From Ignavibacteriota bacterium (lineage in GTDB: Bacteria > Bacteroidota > Ignavibacteria > Tepidaquicellales > Tepidaquicellaceae): DNA of 64,000 bases. Every line of letters starts with the position of its first letter. Within the stretch, counting starts at the first letter, position 1. The stretch is taken from the NCBI GenBank assembly GCA_026390735.1, contig JAPLFJ010000029.1, forward strand, positions 62,001 to 126,000, in the 5' to 3' direction. The notes beneath the pieces are model-generated. The model was not told where the DNA came from. It saw only the letters and a program-made list of their open reading frames with translations, and did no database searches. Shown one piece after another: positions 8,316 through 15,944 of this stretch. The translations under genes were made by a program, and so were the position numbers.

Positions 8316-8336
8316 TTTAAAAATATAATGTCTGAC
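8316..8336 (+). repeat. Intergenic repeat copy A (matches 10245-10265)
   Basis: Positions 8316-8336 and 10245-10265 agree at 19 of 21 bases (tttaaRaatataatgtctKac). Both lie in the spacer upstream of an orphan gene in the island. The rest of this 159-nt spacer (8260-8418) holds a small hairpin, TGCAC/GTGCA (8375-8379 with 8387-8391), and an 8328-8405 frame of 25 codons too short to support as a gene. Confidence 0.55.
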
Positions 8337-8418
8337 CATAGTCGCACTAACACACACAATATTTGTTTGGCCTATGCACGAATTATGTGCAATTTTAACA
8401 ACTGACAACTAATCATTT

Positions 8419-9300
8419 ATGGAAATACCAAAATTTGACGAAACCTTTATTCCAATTCTGGAAGTTCTTAAAACAGGCAAAGTTTATAAGACACGAAAGC
8501 TAATTGAAGAAGTCAAGACACAGTTTTACTTTGGATTAACGGATGATCAACTTAAACAAGAAACAAAATCTGGTGACTTACTTATAGACAACAGAATTGC
8601 TTGGGGTAAATCATACCTAAAAAAAGGTGGTTACATCTTTTTCCCTCAACGTGGACAAGTCCAAATTACTGAAAAGGGTAAAAACCATAATTCGAATCTA
8701 TCGTTAAAGGATTTAGAAAATGAAAGCACCATGTTTGATTTTTATAAACAAGAGAAACAATCAAGTTCAGAAGATGATAAAAACAATGTTGTAATATCTT
8801 CACCTCAAGACTTAATTGATGAGGGCTTTAACAGGATTGAAAGCGATGTTAAAAATGAACTTTTGCAAAAACTGAAAAATATTGATCCCTACTTTTTTGA
8901 AAAAGTAGTTTTGAAGTTACTTAGAAAAATGGGGTATGGAGAATTTATTGAAACTTCAAAATCTGGAGATGGTGGAATTGATGGAATTATCAATGAAGAC
9001 AAACTTGGTTTAGATAAAATTATCATTCAAGCAAAACGCTTCAATGAAGGTAAGGTTAGGGAAAAAGATATTCGGAATTTTATAGGTGGAATGAGTGGAG
9101 ATACAAATAAGGGAGTATTTGTTACTACTTCAGATTTTGACGAAAAAGCACTAGAGAAAGCACGTACGGCACATCATAAAATAATTTGCATTGACGGACA
9201 AAAACTAGTAACGTTAATGCATGAATTTAATGTTGGTATTCAGGTTAAGATGACTTATGATATTAAACAAATAGACGAGGATTTCTTTGATGAGCAATAG
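8419..9300 (+). CDS. mrr: Mrr-type (type IV) restriction endonuclease
   Basis: This 293-residue protein has the two-domain layout of Mrr. An N-terminal winged-helix Mrr_N domain (about residues 1-92) contains LLIDNRIAWGKSYLKKGGY, followed by an acidic linker and a C-terminal PD-(D/E)XK domain (about 148-275). The catalytic set is visible: FFEKVVLKLLRKMGY with Glu161, SGDGGIDG with Asp188, and IIIQAKR with the Q204-x-K206 variant typical of Mrr. The family cuts modified foreign DNA without a cognate methylase. Length is close to E. coli Mrr (304). It sits alone in the AT-rich island with a 159-nt upstream spacer; its stop overlaps the start of the next gene. Confidence 0.9.
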   Translation: MEIPKFDETFIPILEVLKTGKVYKTRKLIEEVKTQFYFGLTDDQLKQETKSGDLLIDNRIAWGKSYLKKGGYIFFPQRGQVQITEKGKNHNSNLSLKDLENESTMFDFYKQEKQSSSEDDKNNVVISSPQDLIDEGFNRIESDVKNELLQKLKNIDPYFFEKVVLKLLRKMGYGEFIETSKSGDGGIDGIINEDKLGLDKIIIQAKRFNEGKVREKDIRNFIGGMSGDTNKGVFVTTSDFDEKALEKARTAHHKIICIDGQKLVTLMHEFNVGIQVKMTYDIKQIDEDFFDEQ

Positions 9301-10207
9301 AGAAACAGCACAAAACAAAGCAACGTATCATTTTAAAAAGAAATTTAACTTGAATAAAATCTTAATTAAATATACAATTTACTTCTTCATACTTTTGATG
9401 TGTTTTAATAACTCAAACGCGCAGGAGGTTTTGGTAAGAGATAATCCGTGGGGATTTTATAGTATTCAGTGGACGTTTGATTCCGACTTAATTAATGTGC
9501 AAAGAATTGATGTGCCTATAACGATTAATGAAGACGTACCCGATGAATATCAGTTGTTCGTTCAGGTCGCTCAGGGGTCAACGACTGATGATAGAGAATT
9601 TTATGGGGGCATTCAAACGAACCTTATGGATAAGGGCAATGGTGCAGTCTTTAGCAGATGGGCAAAAAATGACGGTAAGAAAAATAAAGAGATACTAAGC
9701 ATTGCAGATGTTTCCGATTATGAATTTTATGAAATAGACGATTATGAAGGCAACTTTTGTTCTGTGAGAAGAAGGTTTCCGTTTGAAAAAGGAAATTACA
9801 CGATGTCGTTCGTAAAAAACGGTACGTGGATAAGCTATGAAGTGAACGGTGTTTTAATCGGCAAAATCAATTTCAAAGAAGAACAGTGGAACCTGAAAAC
9901 GGAACTTGCAGCATTCCTGGAAATCTATGGCGGCGGGAATAACAAGAACAGTAATATTGAATCGAATGAAATTCCGTACATTAACATAACATTCGGCAGA
10001 CCGGTTGTATCAATCGTAAATAATATTAAATTAAAACCGGGTCAGGCATACGTCATTGATTACGGCAAGAATGAATCTAACGGCAAGTACGCTAACATAA
10101 CTACATCATTAAAAAGTAAAGATGGGATAAACGTAATTGTTGATTGGAAGAAATTAAAGTATTCATCCAGAATGGTGGAAGAACGGTTTGAATTCAAGAC
10201 GGAATAA
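9290..10207 (+). CDS. Exported protein of unknown function
   Basis: This protein of about 305 residues begins with a polar N-terminus, then KKKFNLNKILIKYTIYFF and a hydrophobic run ending in NSNAQ, a typical Sec signal peptide and cleavage site. The mature part is rich in beta-type residues, with WGFYSIQWTFDSD near the start and a RDNPW motif after the cleavage site, and no domain I recognise. The ATG at 9290 is preferred over a TTG three bases earlier. It overlaps the end of mrr by 11 bases. Its codon use is less AT-biased than mrr. Probably periplasmic or surface located; function unknown. Confidence 0.65.
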   Translation: MSNRETAQNKATYHFKKKFNLNKILIKYTIYFFILLMCFNNSNAQEVLVRDNPWGFYSIQWTFDSDLINVQRIDVPITINEDVPDEYQLFVQVAQGSTTDDREFYGGIQTNLMDKGNGAVFSRWAKNDGKKNKEILSIADVSDYEFYEIDDYEGNFCSVRRRFPFEKGNYTMSFVKNGTWISYEVNGVLIGKINFKEEQWNLKTELAAFLEIYGGGNNKNSNIESNEIPYINITFGRPVVSIVNNIKLKPGQAYVIDYGKNESNGKYANITTSLKSKDGINVIVDWKKLKYSSRMVEERFEFKTE

Positions 10208-10212
10208 ACAGC

Positions 10213-10252
10213 AAATCAAAATTATTATTAAAACATAAACAGAATTTAAGAA
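10213..10252 (+). repeat. Intergenic repeat, roughly 40 nt (second copy 10859-10896)
   Basis: The stretch beginning aaatcaaaat and running to aagaat at 10252 recurs at 10859-10896 with about four of five bases identical, allowing one small gap. In both places it follows the stop of an orphan gene and precedes the next orphan gene. Together with the 21-nt repeat that overlaps its right end, it shows that the island spacers share an origin. Confidence 0.5.
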
Positions 10253-10269
10253 TATAATGTCTTACACTA

Positions 10270-10336
10270 GTCTAACCTATACAATAAATTATAAATGTAA
10301 TGTCTCATTTCTTAGACATATATGTAAACGTTGGAC
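10270..10336 (+). mobile_element. attC-like recombination site candidate in island spacer
   Basis: The spacer contains GTCTAAC (10270-10276), fitting the attC R'' consensus RYYYAAC, and GTTGGAC (10330-10336), fitting the R' consensus GTTRRRY. The two boxes pair with one mismatch over a 67-bp element. The centre holds an inverted repeat ATGTCT/AGACAT (10300-10305 with 10314-10319). The site sits upstream of a short orphan gene, as integron cassette junctions do. There is no integrase in the window and the L boxes are not clear, so this is only a candidate. Confidence 0.35.
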
Positions 10337-10368
10337 GTAGCTTTTAACAACATCATAAAAACAATAAA

Positions 10369-10803
10369 ATGATTCAACTTGGACATTGGACGGGACAATA
10401 TCGTTTCGAAAACGAGAAGCTTAATAAAATACGAGGCTTCGAAAAAACCTTCTTTGAGGTTGAAATATTGACTGTAAATGACAAAACATTTACCGGAAGA
10501 ATTTGGGATGACCTCGCTACTGGTGGTACAGAAGGAGTTGGAGAAATTTTAGGTAAGATAATGGGAGACAGAATTGATTTTGTAAAGTTTATGCCAGTAA
10601 TGAATATAATTGTTGACAGCAAAGGAACAATCGAAACATATAATAGAAAGCATCGTCCAATATATTATACTGGACAATTTTCAAGTGACGGAGAAACGGT
10701 TTCGGGGACTTGGCGATTTAAGCTTGGTATTATTTGGGTTAGGATGCTACCGTCTATTGTTTTACCGTTAAGAGGGTTTTGGTCAATGACAAGAAAGAAA
10801 TGA
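10369..10803 (+). CDS. Small beta-rich protein of unknown function
   Basis: This 144-residue protein has no signal peptide. Alternating patterns such as WTGQYRFENEKL, FFEVEILTVNDKTFTGRIWDD and YTGQFSSDGETVSGTWRFK resemble small lipocalin-like beta-barrels, in which a terminal SGTWRF strand is common. The C-terminus has a short hydrophobic stretch (IVLPLRGFW). I do not recognise a family with certainty. It stands alone between repeated AT-rich spacers in the island, with the attC-like site just upstream. Confidence 0.6.
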   Translation: MIQLGHWTGQYRFENEKLNKIRGFEKTFFEVEILTVNDKTFTGRIWDDLATGGTEGVGEILGKIMGDRIDFVKFMPVMNIIVDSKGTIETYNRKHRPIYYTGQFSSDGETVSGTWRFKLGIIWVRMLPSIVLPLRGFWSMTRKK

Positions 10804-10858
10804 AAGCAACCTTAATAAAAATTCAATTTATCCTTCTTGTTAGGGCCGAATAATAAGT

Positions 10859-10896
10859 AAATCAAAATATTTATTAAACTATAAATCAATTAAAGA
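10859..10896 (+). repeat. Intergenic repeat, second copy of 10213-10252
   Basis: This copy ends exactly at the start codon of the next gene (10897) and has the same order of blocks as the first: aaatcaaaat, ttattaaa, then taaag/taaga before aat. The whole spacer 10804-10896 is AT-rich, and GTTAGGG at about 10839 is the only other motif-like sequence. Confidence 0.45.
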
Positions 10897-11295
10897 ATGA
10901 AAAATCTAACAGCACTTTTTGTATTGGCTCTGCTGATACTTGTTTCATCAATTGCAACATCACAAACTAAAGTTGAATGGAAAGAGAAAGATAATTTCCA
11001 CGGTATTATGAGCGAAACTTTTCATCCTGCTGAAGAAGGCAATTTTACTCCTATCCGTACACGCTGCGGGGAGATGGTTGAGAAGGCAATTGCCTGGCAG
11101 AAATCTGCAATACCTGCTGACTTTGCAAACGTTGCCGGTATTCAGGAAAACTTAAGCAAGTTAGTGGCGGGCAGCGAAGCTTTGAACACAAAGATTAAAG
11201 CAAACTGCACTGACGCTGAAATATTAACTAACTTAACTGCCTTACACGACATCTTCCATAGTGTTGTGGGGCTTTGCAAAACAAACGATAAATAA
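10897..11295 (+). CDS. Small exported helical His/Cys protein, possibly metal binding
   Basis: This 132-residue protein has a clear signal peptide (MKNLTALFVLALLILVSSIA, then TSQ). The mature ~108 residues look all-helical and carry paired potential metal ligands: FHGIMSETFHP (His35, Met38, His43) near the N-terminus and LHDIFHSVVGLC (His117, His121, Cys127) near the C-terminus, with Cys57 between. This layout recalls four-helix metal or haem binders such as cytochrome b562-like proteins, but no CxxCH is present and I cannot name the family. It is the last gene of the accessory island; DNA becomes GC-richer at the next gene. Confidence 0.65.
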   Translation: MKNLTALFVLALLILVSSIATSQTKVEWKEKDNFHGIMSETFHPAEEGNFTPIRTRCGEMVEKAIAWQKSAIPADFANVAGIQENLSKLVAGSEALNTKIKANCTDAEILTNLTALHDIFHSVVGLCKTNDK

Positions 11296-11310
11296 TTTTA
11301 AACATATTTT

Positions 11311-12252
11311 ATGTCAGCGATAAAAAGATTAGGAATAAAGTTGGAGAAGAATAAAACTCTGGAATATACAGACGAACAGGCACAGACCGGAAGTGCATTC
11401 GGGTATCAATGGTCGAGGCGCGACACATACGAATCGGATGCATCGAAGAAGGCAATGAAGGACTGGCTGATAGAAAGATACTGCGATAACAAGCACGAAG
11501 TTGTGAAAGACTGGCTGAAGGGCGGCGATAAAATAATTCTTGATGCGGGATGCGGCGGTGCATTTTCGGCTCTGCTTCTTTTCGGCGAGGAACTGAACAA
11601 GAACGACTACCTTGGAGTTGATATTTCCGATGCGGTTTACGTTGCGAGGGAAAGGTTCAAGGATGCGGGCATCAAAGGAGATTTTCTGCAGGCGAGCATA
11701 CTGGATTTACCCGTAGAAGATGAAAGCGTTGACGTGATTTTTTCCGAAGGTGTGATGCATCATACGGACAGCACAGAAAGAGCACTGAAATACCTTGCGA
11801 AGAAAATCAAGAGCGGGGGAATGTTTCTGTTCTACGTTTATGCAAAGAAAGCAGTGATAAGGGAATTTGTGGACGACCACGTAAGACTGGAGCTGAATAA
11901 ATTTTCGGATGAAGAGGCGTGGGAACAGCTTAAACCGCTCACGAAGCTCGGCATCGAACTCGGAAAGATAAAAGAAAAGATTGAAGTGCCCGAAGACATT
12001 CCATACCTCGGGATTAAAAAAGGTACTTACGACCTTCAGAGATTTTTCTACTGGAATATTTTTAAAGCATACTACAGAGAAGAATACACACTTGAAGAAA
12101 TGAATCATCTGAATTTCGACTGGTACAGACCTTTGAACTGCCAGAGACACACAAAAGAAGAGATACTGCAATACTGCGAGGAAGCAGGACTCGATATTGA
12201 ACATATGAACACACAGGAAGCAGGTTTCACAATCGTAGCGAGAAAAAGATAG
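11311..12252 (+). CDS. Class I SAM-dependent methyltransferase
   Basis: This 313-residue protein has a Rossmann methyltransferase core. Motif I is ILDAGCGGA (about residues 75-83), an acidic strand end lies in YLGVDIS near 96, and a VDVIFSEGVMHHTDS segment near 146 fits motif IV of the Methyltransf_11 type. A long C-terminal helical region (200-300) is typical of sugar or lipid-linked enzymes in glycan loci. It is followed directly, with no gap, by an asparagine-synthase gene, so the two are co-translated. GC-rich codon use matches 5.1-7.28 kb and suggests it was originally close to the aminotransferase at 5990. Confidence 0.85.
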   Translation: MSAIKRLGIKLEKNKTLEYTDEQAQTGSAFGYQWSRRDTYESDASKKAMKDWLIERYCDNKHEVVKDWLKGGDKIILDAGCGGAFSALLLFGEELNKNDYLGVDISDAVYVARERFKDAGIKGDFLQASILDLPVEDESVDVIFSEGVMHHTDSTERALKYLAKKIKSGGMFLFYVYAKKAVIREFVDDHVRLELNKFSDEEAWEQLKPLTKLGIELGKIKEKIEVPEDIPYLGIKKGTYDLQRFFYWNIFKAYYREEYTLEEMNHLNFDWYRPLNCQRHTKEEILQYCEEAGLDIEHMNTQEAGFTIVARKR

Positions 12253-14154
12253 ATGTGCGGGTTTGCAGGAATACTGAACCTCGATAAAAAGGCTGTGAAC
12301 AGGAACGTCGTGCTTGAAATGACGAACCAGTTGAGCCACAGAGGTCCCGACAGCGAAGGCTACTACGTTAAGGAAAACGTCGGACTGGGGCATAAGCGGC
12401 TTTCGATTCTGGATTTATCGGAAAACGGAAATCAGCCGATGATTTCGAAAGACGGAAAATATGTGATTGTATATAATGGGTGCGTTTATAATTTCAAAGA
12501 GCTGCGAGCTGAACTGGAAAAAGAATCGGTTGTGTTTAAATCGGGCAGCGATACGGAAGTGATTCTGGAAGGAATGGCAAAGTATGGATTTGGATTTGTT
12601 GAGAGACTAAACGGAATGTTTGCTTTTGCATTCTGGAACGTCGAAGAGAAAAAGCTAACTATTGTAAGGGACAGGTTTGGAGTGAAACCATTGTATTACT
12701 GGAATAATGGTAAGTCGTTTGTGTTTGCGTCCGAGATAAAGGGAATCCTTAAGCATCCTGACTATAAAATATCACTCAATAAAAATGCTTTAAACGAGTA
12801 CTTCACTTTTCAGAATTTATTTTCTGATAACACATTGTTCAGTGACATAAAACTTCTTCCAGCTGGTTACAGCATATTTATAAATTCGAACACTGGTGAC
12901 ATACAGGAAAAAAGATGGTGGGATTTTAATTTTTCAGAACCTGATGAAAAACTTTCATTTGAAGATGCTAAGGAAGAGACTATGAACGGATTAAGAAATG
13001 CCGTTACAGGTCAGCTTGTTTCGGATGTTCCACTTGGCGCATATCTGTCGGGGGGAATGGATTCCGGTTCAATCACTGCTATTGCATCGGCGCAAATGAA
13101 CAGGTTGTACACTTTTACGTGCGGGTTTGATATGTCTGCAGTGACGGGTGTGGAAACTAATTACGATGAGAGGAAAGATGCAGAATTAATTGCAAATCAT
13201 TTCAAAACAGAGCAGTATGAACTTGTAATCAATGCAGGTGATTTGAAGTGGTCATTGCCAAAAGTTGTATGGCATCTGGAAGACTTAAGAGTGGGTATGT
13301 CTTACCCGAATTATTATATATCAAAGTTGGCGTCGAAGTTCGTAAAGGTATGTCTCCAGGGTACTGGTGGTGATGAATTGTTTGGCGGTTATCCGTGGAG
13401 GTATTACAGAGTATTCCATTCGCTTTCTAAAGATGAATTCTTTGAAAATTATTATTCATACTGGCAAAGGCTTGTACCCGATGGTGACAAATCAAATTTG
13501 TTTCAGGAAAATGTTTTAAAGAATATAGATATAAATTCTCCGAAGGAAATTTTTAAAAGTGTGTTCGATGGAAATGATAAATTGAGTTATGATTCTCCCG
13601 AACAGCACATACAGAATTCATTGTACTTTGAGATAAAAACATTTCTTAACGGCTTGCTGATTGTTGGTGATAAGTTATCAATGGCGCATAGTCTGGAAGA
13701 GAGGTATCCTTTCCTCGATAATAATTTAGTAGATGTTGCACAAAGAATACCTGTAAGACATAAGCTCAACAATCTTGATAAAGAAATTTCAAAAATAAAC
13801 GAGAATGCATTAAAGGATAAGAAGAGAACATTGTCTTATAAACTTCACGATGACGGGAAGAATGTGTTGCGCAAGGCAATGACTGATTTTGTACCCGAAA
13901 ATATTCTTAACAGGAAAAAGCAGGGTTTCTCTGCGCCCGATGAAAGCTGGTACAGAGGCGAGAATGCAAACTACGTAAAGGAATTGCTGCTGAATAAAAA
14001 TGCAGTATTGTTTGAGTTTATTGACAGAAAATACGTTGAAAGAATTATAGATGAGCATATGAATAATAAAATTAACTATCGTTTACTAATCTGGTCATTC
14101 ATGAATTTTGAATGGTGGTGCAGAATATTTTTGAATGGGGAGAAGGTAGATTAA
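12253..14154 (+). CDS. Glutamine-dependent asparagine synthase-type amidotransferase (first copy)
   Basis: This 633-residue protein has a class II glutamine amidotransferase domain starting MCGFAGIL (nucleophile Cys2, exposed after Met removal), with RGPDSEGYY near 35 and YNGCVYNF near 75. The C-terminal synthetase domain has the PP-loop SGGMDSG near 271 and GTGGDELFGG near 373. The family forms amides from carboxylates using ATP and glutamine. In surface-polysaccharide loci such proteins convert hexuronic acids to uronamides, as proposed for WbpS, which fits a GDP-mannose dehydrogenase in the same operon. Base composition drops from GC-richer to AT-rich inside the gene at about 12.45-12.7 kb, a possible recombination joint. 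Confidence 0.9.
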   Translation: MCGFAGILNLDKKAVNRNVVLEMTNQLSHRGPDSEGYYVKENVGLGHKRLSILDLSENGNQPMISKDGKYVIVYNGCVYNFKELRAELEKESVVFKSGSDTEVILEGMAKYGFGFVERLNGMFAFAFWNVEEKKLTIVRDRFGVKPLYYWNNGKSFVFASEIKGILKHPDYKISLNKNALNEYFTFQNLFSDNTLFSDIKLLPAGYSIFINSNTGDIQEKRWWDFNFSEPDEKLSFEDAKEETMNGLRNAVTGQLVSDVPLGAYLSGGMDSGSITAIASAQMNRLYTFTCGFDMSAVTGVETNYDERKDAELIANHFKTEQYELVINAGDLKWSLPKVVWHLEDLRVGMSYPNYYISKLASKFVKVCLQGTGGDELFGGYPWRYYRVFHSLSKDEFFENYYSYWQRLVPDGDKSNLFQENVLKNIDINSPKEIFKSVFDGNDKLSYDSPEQHIQNSLYFEIKTFLNGLLIVGDKLSMAHSLEERYPFLDNNLVDVAQRIPVRHKLNNLDKEISKINENALKDKKRTLSYKLHDDGKNVLRKAMTDFVPENILNRKKQGFSAPDESWYRGENANYVKELLLNKNAVLFEFIDRKYVERIIDEHMNNKINYRLLIWSFMNFEWWCRIFLNGEKVD

Positions 14155-14155
14155 T

Positions 14156-15325
14156 ATGGCATATCAGGGCAGGGATTTAGTTAATAGCGAAAGAGTAATC
14201 TGCACGAAGTGCATTTATGATGATAGTATACCGGGCATTATATTCGATGAAAAAGGCGTTTGTAATTATTGCAAGATGGTTGATAGTTTTATGGATGAAT
14301 ATAAGACAGGTAAGCCGGAAGGTATTGCAGAGTTTGAAAAAATTGTAGAGAAGGTTAAGAAGGCAGGGAAGAATCAGAAGTATGATGTTGCAGTTGGAGT
14401 AAGTGGAGGTACAGATTCCTCCTATATGCTCTATCTTGCTAAACAATACGGGCTAAGTCCTCTTGCAGTGCATTATGATAACACGTGGAATTCTGCCACT
14501 GCGACCGAGAACATTAAGAAGGTTACAAAGGCTTTGAATGTTGACCTTTTCACATACGTCGTTGACAATAAGGAAATGGATGATGTATTCGGTTCGTTTT
14601 TCCGTGCAGGTGTGCCTGAGCTTGATGCTGCAACGGATTTGGCATTTCCTGAAATAATGTACAGAGCCTGCAGGAAGCATAAGATAAAATATTCATTCGA
14701 AGGGCATTCTTACGTTGAAGAAGGAGTATCTCCGATTGGTTATTTCTATTTCGATGGTGGTTATATAAGTGATATTCATGAACGTTTCGGAAAGATGAAG
14801 ATGAAAAGTTATCCGAATATGACTTTTATGAAATTTTTGTACTGGACAATATTTTTAAGGATAAAAAGAATCAGACCATTCTGGTATTTATCATATTCCA
14901 AGGAAGATGCAAAAGCATTTTTAATGAAAAATTACGGGTGGGAATACTATGGCGGTCATCATCTTGAGAACAGAATAACTGCATTTCATCATAGTTATTA
15001 TAATCCAATCAAATTCGGAATTGACCAGCGGAATAACAGCCTTGGTGCACTTGTCAGAAAAGGGGACTTAACAAGAGAAGAAGCATATAAGATATATTCT
15101 GAACCACCTTACTTAGAACCAGAACTGCTTGAGTATTTTCAAAAGAGACTGGATTTATCCGATGAAGAATTTGACAGGATAATGAAAGAGAAGCCAAGGA
15201 CGCACAAAGAGTTTAAGAACTATAAGAAATTGTTCAGATTATTCAGACCGCTGTTCTTTGTATTGTATAAGCTGAACATTGTTTACAAAAGTTTTTATGT
15301 GAAATATTGCGTTATTAAAAATTAG
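14156..15325 (+). CDS. wbpG: N-acetyl sugar amidotransferase (WbpG/PseA-type, acetamidino-forming)
   Basis: This 389-residue ATP-pyrophosphatase has an N-terminal zinc-knuckle-like cysteine set (Cys16, Cys19, Cys36, Cys39 in ICTKC and VCNYC), then the PP-loop SGGTDSS at residues 83-89 and LAVHYDNTWNS near 104. A long C-terminus contains YWTIFLRIKRIRPFWY. This is the family that replaces the acetamido oxygen of an N-acetyl sugar with ammonia to give an acetamidino group. HisH- and HisF-like genes follow within nine and three bases, the arrangement seen in Pseudomonas aeruginosa wbpG-hisH2-hisF2. Ammonia would come from that pair. Substrate sugar unknown. Confidence 0.9.
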   Translation: MAYQGRDLVNSERVICTKCIYDDSIPGIIFDEKGVCNYCKMVDSFMDEYKTGKPEGIAEFEKIVEKVKKAGKNQKYDVAVGVSGGTDSSYMLYLAKQYGLSPLAVHYDNTWNSATATENIKKVTKALNVDLFTYVVDNKEMDDVFGSFFRAGVPELDAATDLAFPEIMYRACRKHKIKYSFEGHSYVEEGVSPIGYFYFDGGYISDIHERFGKMKMKSYPNMTFMKFLYWTIFLRIKRIRPFWYLSYSKEDAKAFLMKNYGWEYYGGHHLENRITAFHHSYYNPIKFGIDQRNNSLGALVRKGDLTREEAYKIYSEPPYLEPELLEYFQKRLDLSDEEFDRIMKEKPRTHKEFKNYKKLFRLFRPLFFVLYKLNIVYKSFYVKYCVIKN

Positions 15326-15333
15326 AATGCAGG

Positions 15334-15942
15334 ATGATAGTAATCGTTAATTATGGTTTAGGTAATTTAGGCTCGATTCAAAATATGTTTAAGAAGATAG
15401 GAGTTGAAAGCACTATATCTTCCGAGCATAGTGTGATTATGGCAGCAGATAAATTGATATTACCGGGTGTCGGGAATTTTGGCAAAGGTATGCAGGAGCT
15501 GGAGAAATCAGGTTTAAAAGAAATATTAACGAAGAAAGCATTAGTTGAAAAAACACCGATACTTGGGATTTGCTTGGGAATGCAGTTGATGACGGACGAG
15601 AGCGAAGAATCGGAACTTAAAGGTCTTGGATGGATAAAAGCGAAAACACTGAAGTTCAATTTTGATAATGTGACAATGAAGGTTCCTCATATGGGCTGGA
15701 ATACAGTTGAAGTAAGCAATGAAAATAAGCTCATAGTGAAATCACCGGACGAGATTAGATATTACTTTGTTCATTCTTATTACGTGAGGGTCGCTGATGA
15801 AAGTAATTCAATTGCTAAGACTCAGTACGGTGTGTCTTTTGATTCTGCTTTCCATAAGGATAATATTTACGGTGTTCAGTTCCATCCCGAAAAAAGTCAT
15901 AAGTTCGGAATGAATTTATTAAGAAACTTTTCCACTTTATAG
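15334..15942 (+). CDS. hisH: HisH-like glutaminase subunit for sugar amidination
   Basis: This 202-residue class I glutamine amidotransferase has Gly-rich ILPGVGNFGKGM near 42, nucleophile Cys80 in GICLGMQL, and His184/Glu186 in GVQFHPEKSH, so the catalytic triad is complete. It matches imidazole glycerol phosphate synthase subunit HisH. The flanking WbpG-type amidotransferase and HisF-like gene, and the absence of other his genes, mean its job is supplying ammonia for acetamidino-sugar synthesis rather than histidine. The ATG at 15334 is nine bases after the previous stop, with an AGG just upstream. Confidence 0.9.
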   Translation: MIVIVNYGLGNLGSIQNMFKKIGVESTISSEHSVIMAADKLILPGVGNFGKGMQELEKSGLKEILTKKALVEKTPILGICLGMQLMTDESEESELKGLGWIKAKTLKFNFDNVTMKVPHMGWNTVEVSNENKLIVKSPDEIRYYFVHSYYVRVADESNSIAKTQYGVSFDSAFHKDNIYGVQFHPEKSHKFGMNLLRNFSTL

Positions 15943-15944
15943 AA

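Noticed and set aside
8328-8405. 25-codon frame beginning in the island repeat, with a 27-codon counterpart at 10257-10340
   Set aside because: Both begin ATGTCT because of the shared repeat, share only scattered residues and end in spacer; too short and too weak to call genes.
11707-12393. 228-codon open frame on the - strand
   Set aside because: It lies antisense across the methyltransferase and the start of an asparagine synthase, both with clear motifs; its Cys/Phe-rich composition is that of a shadow frame.
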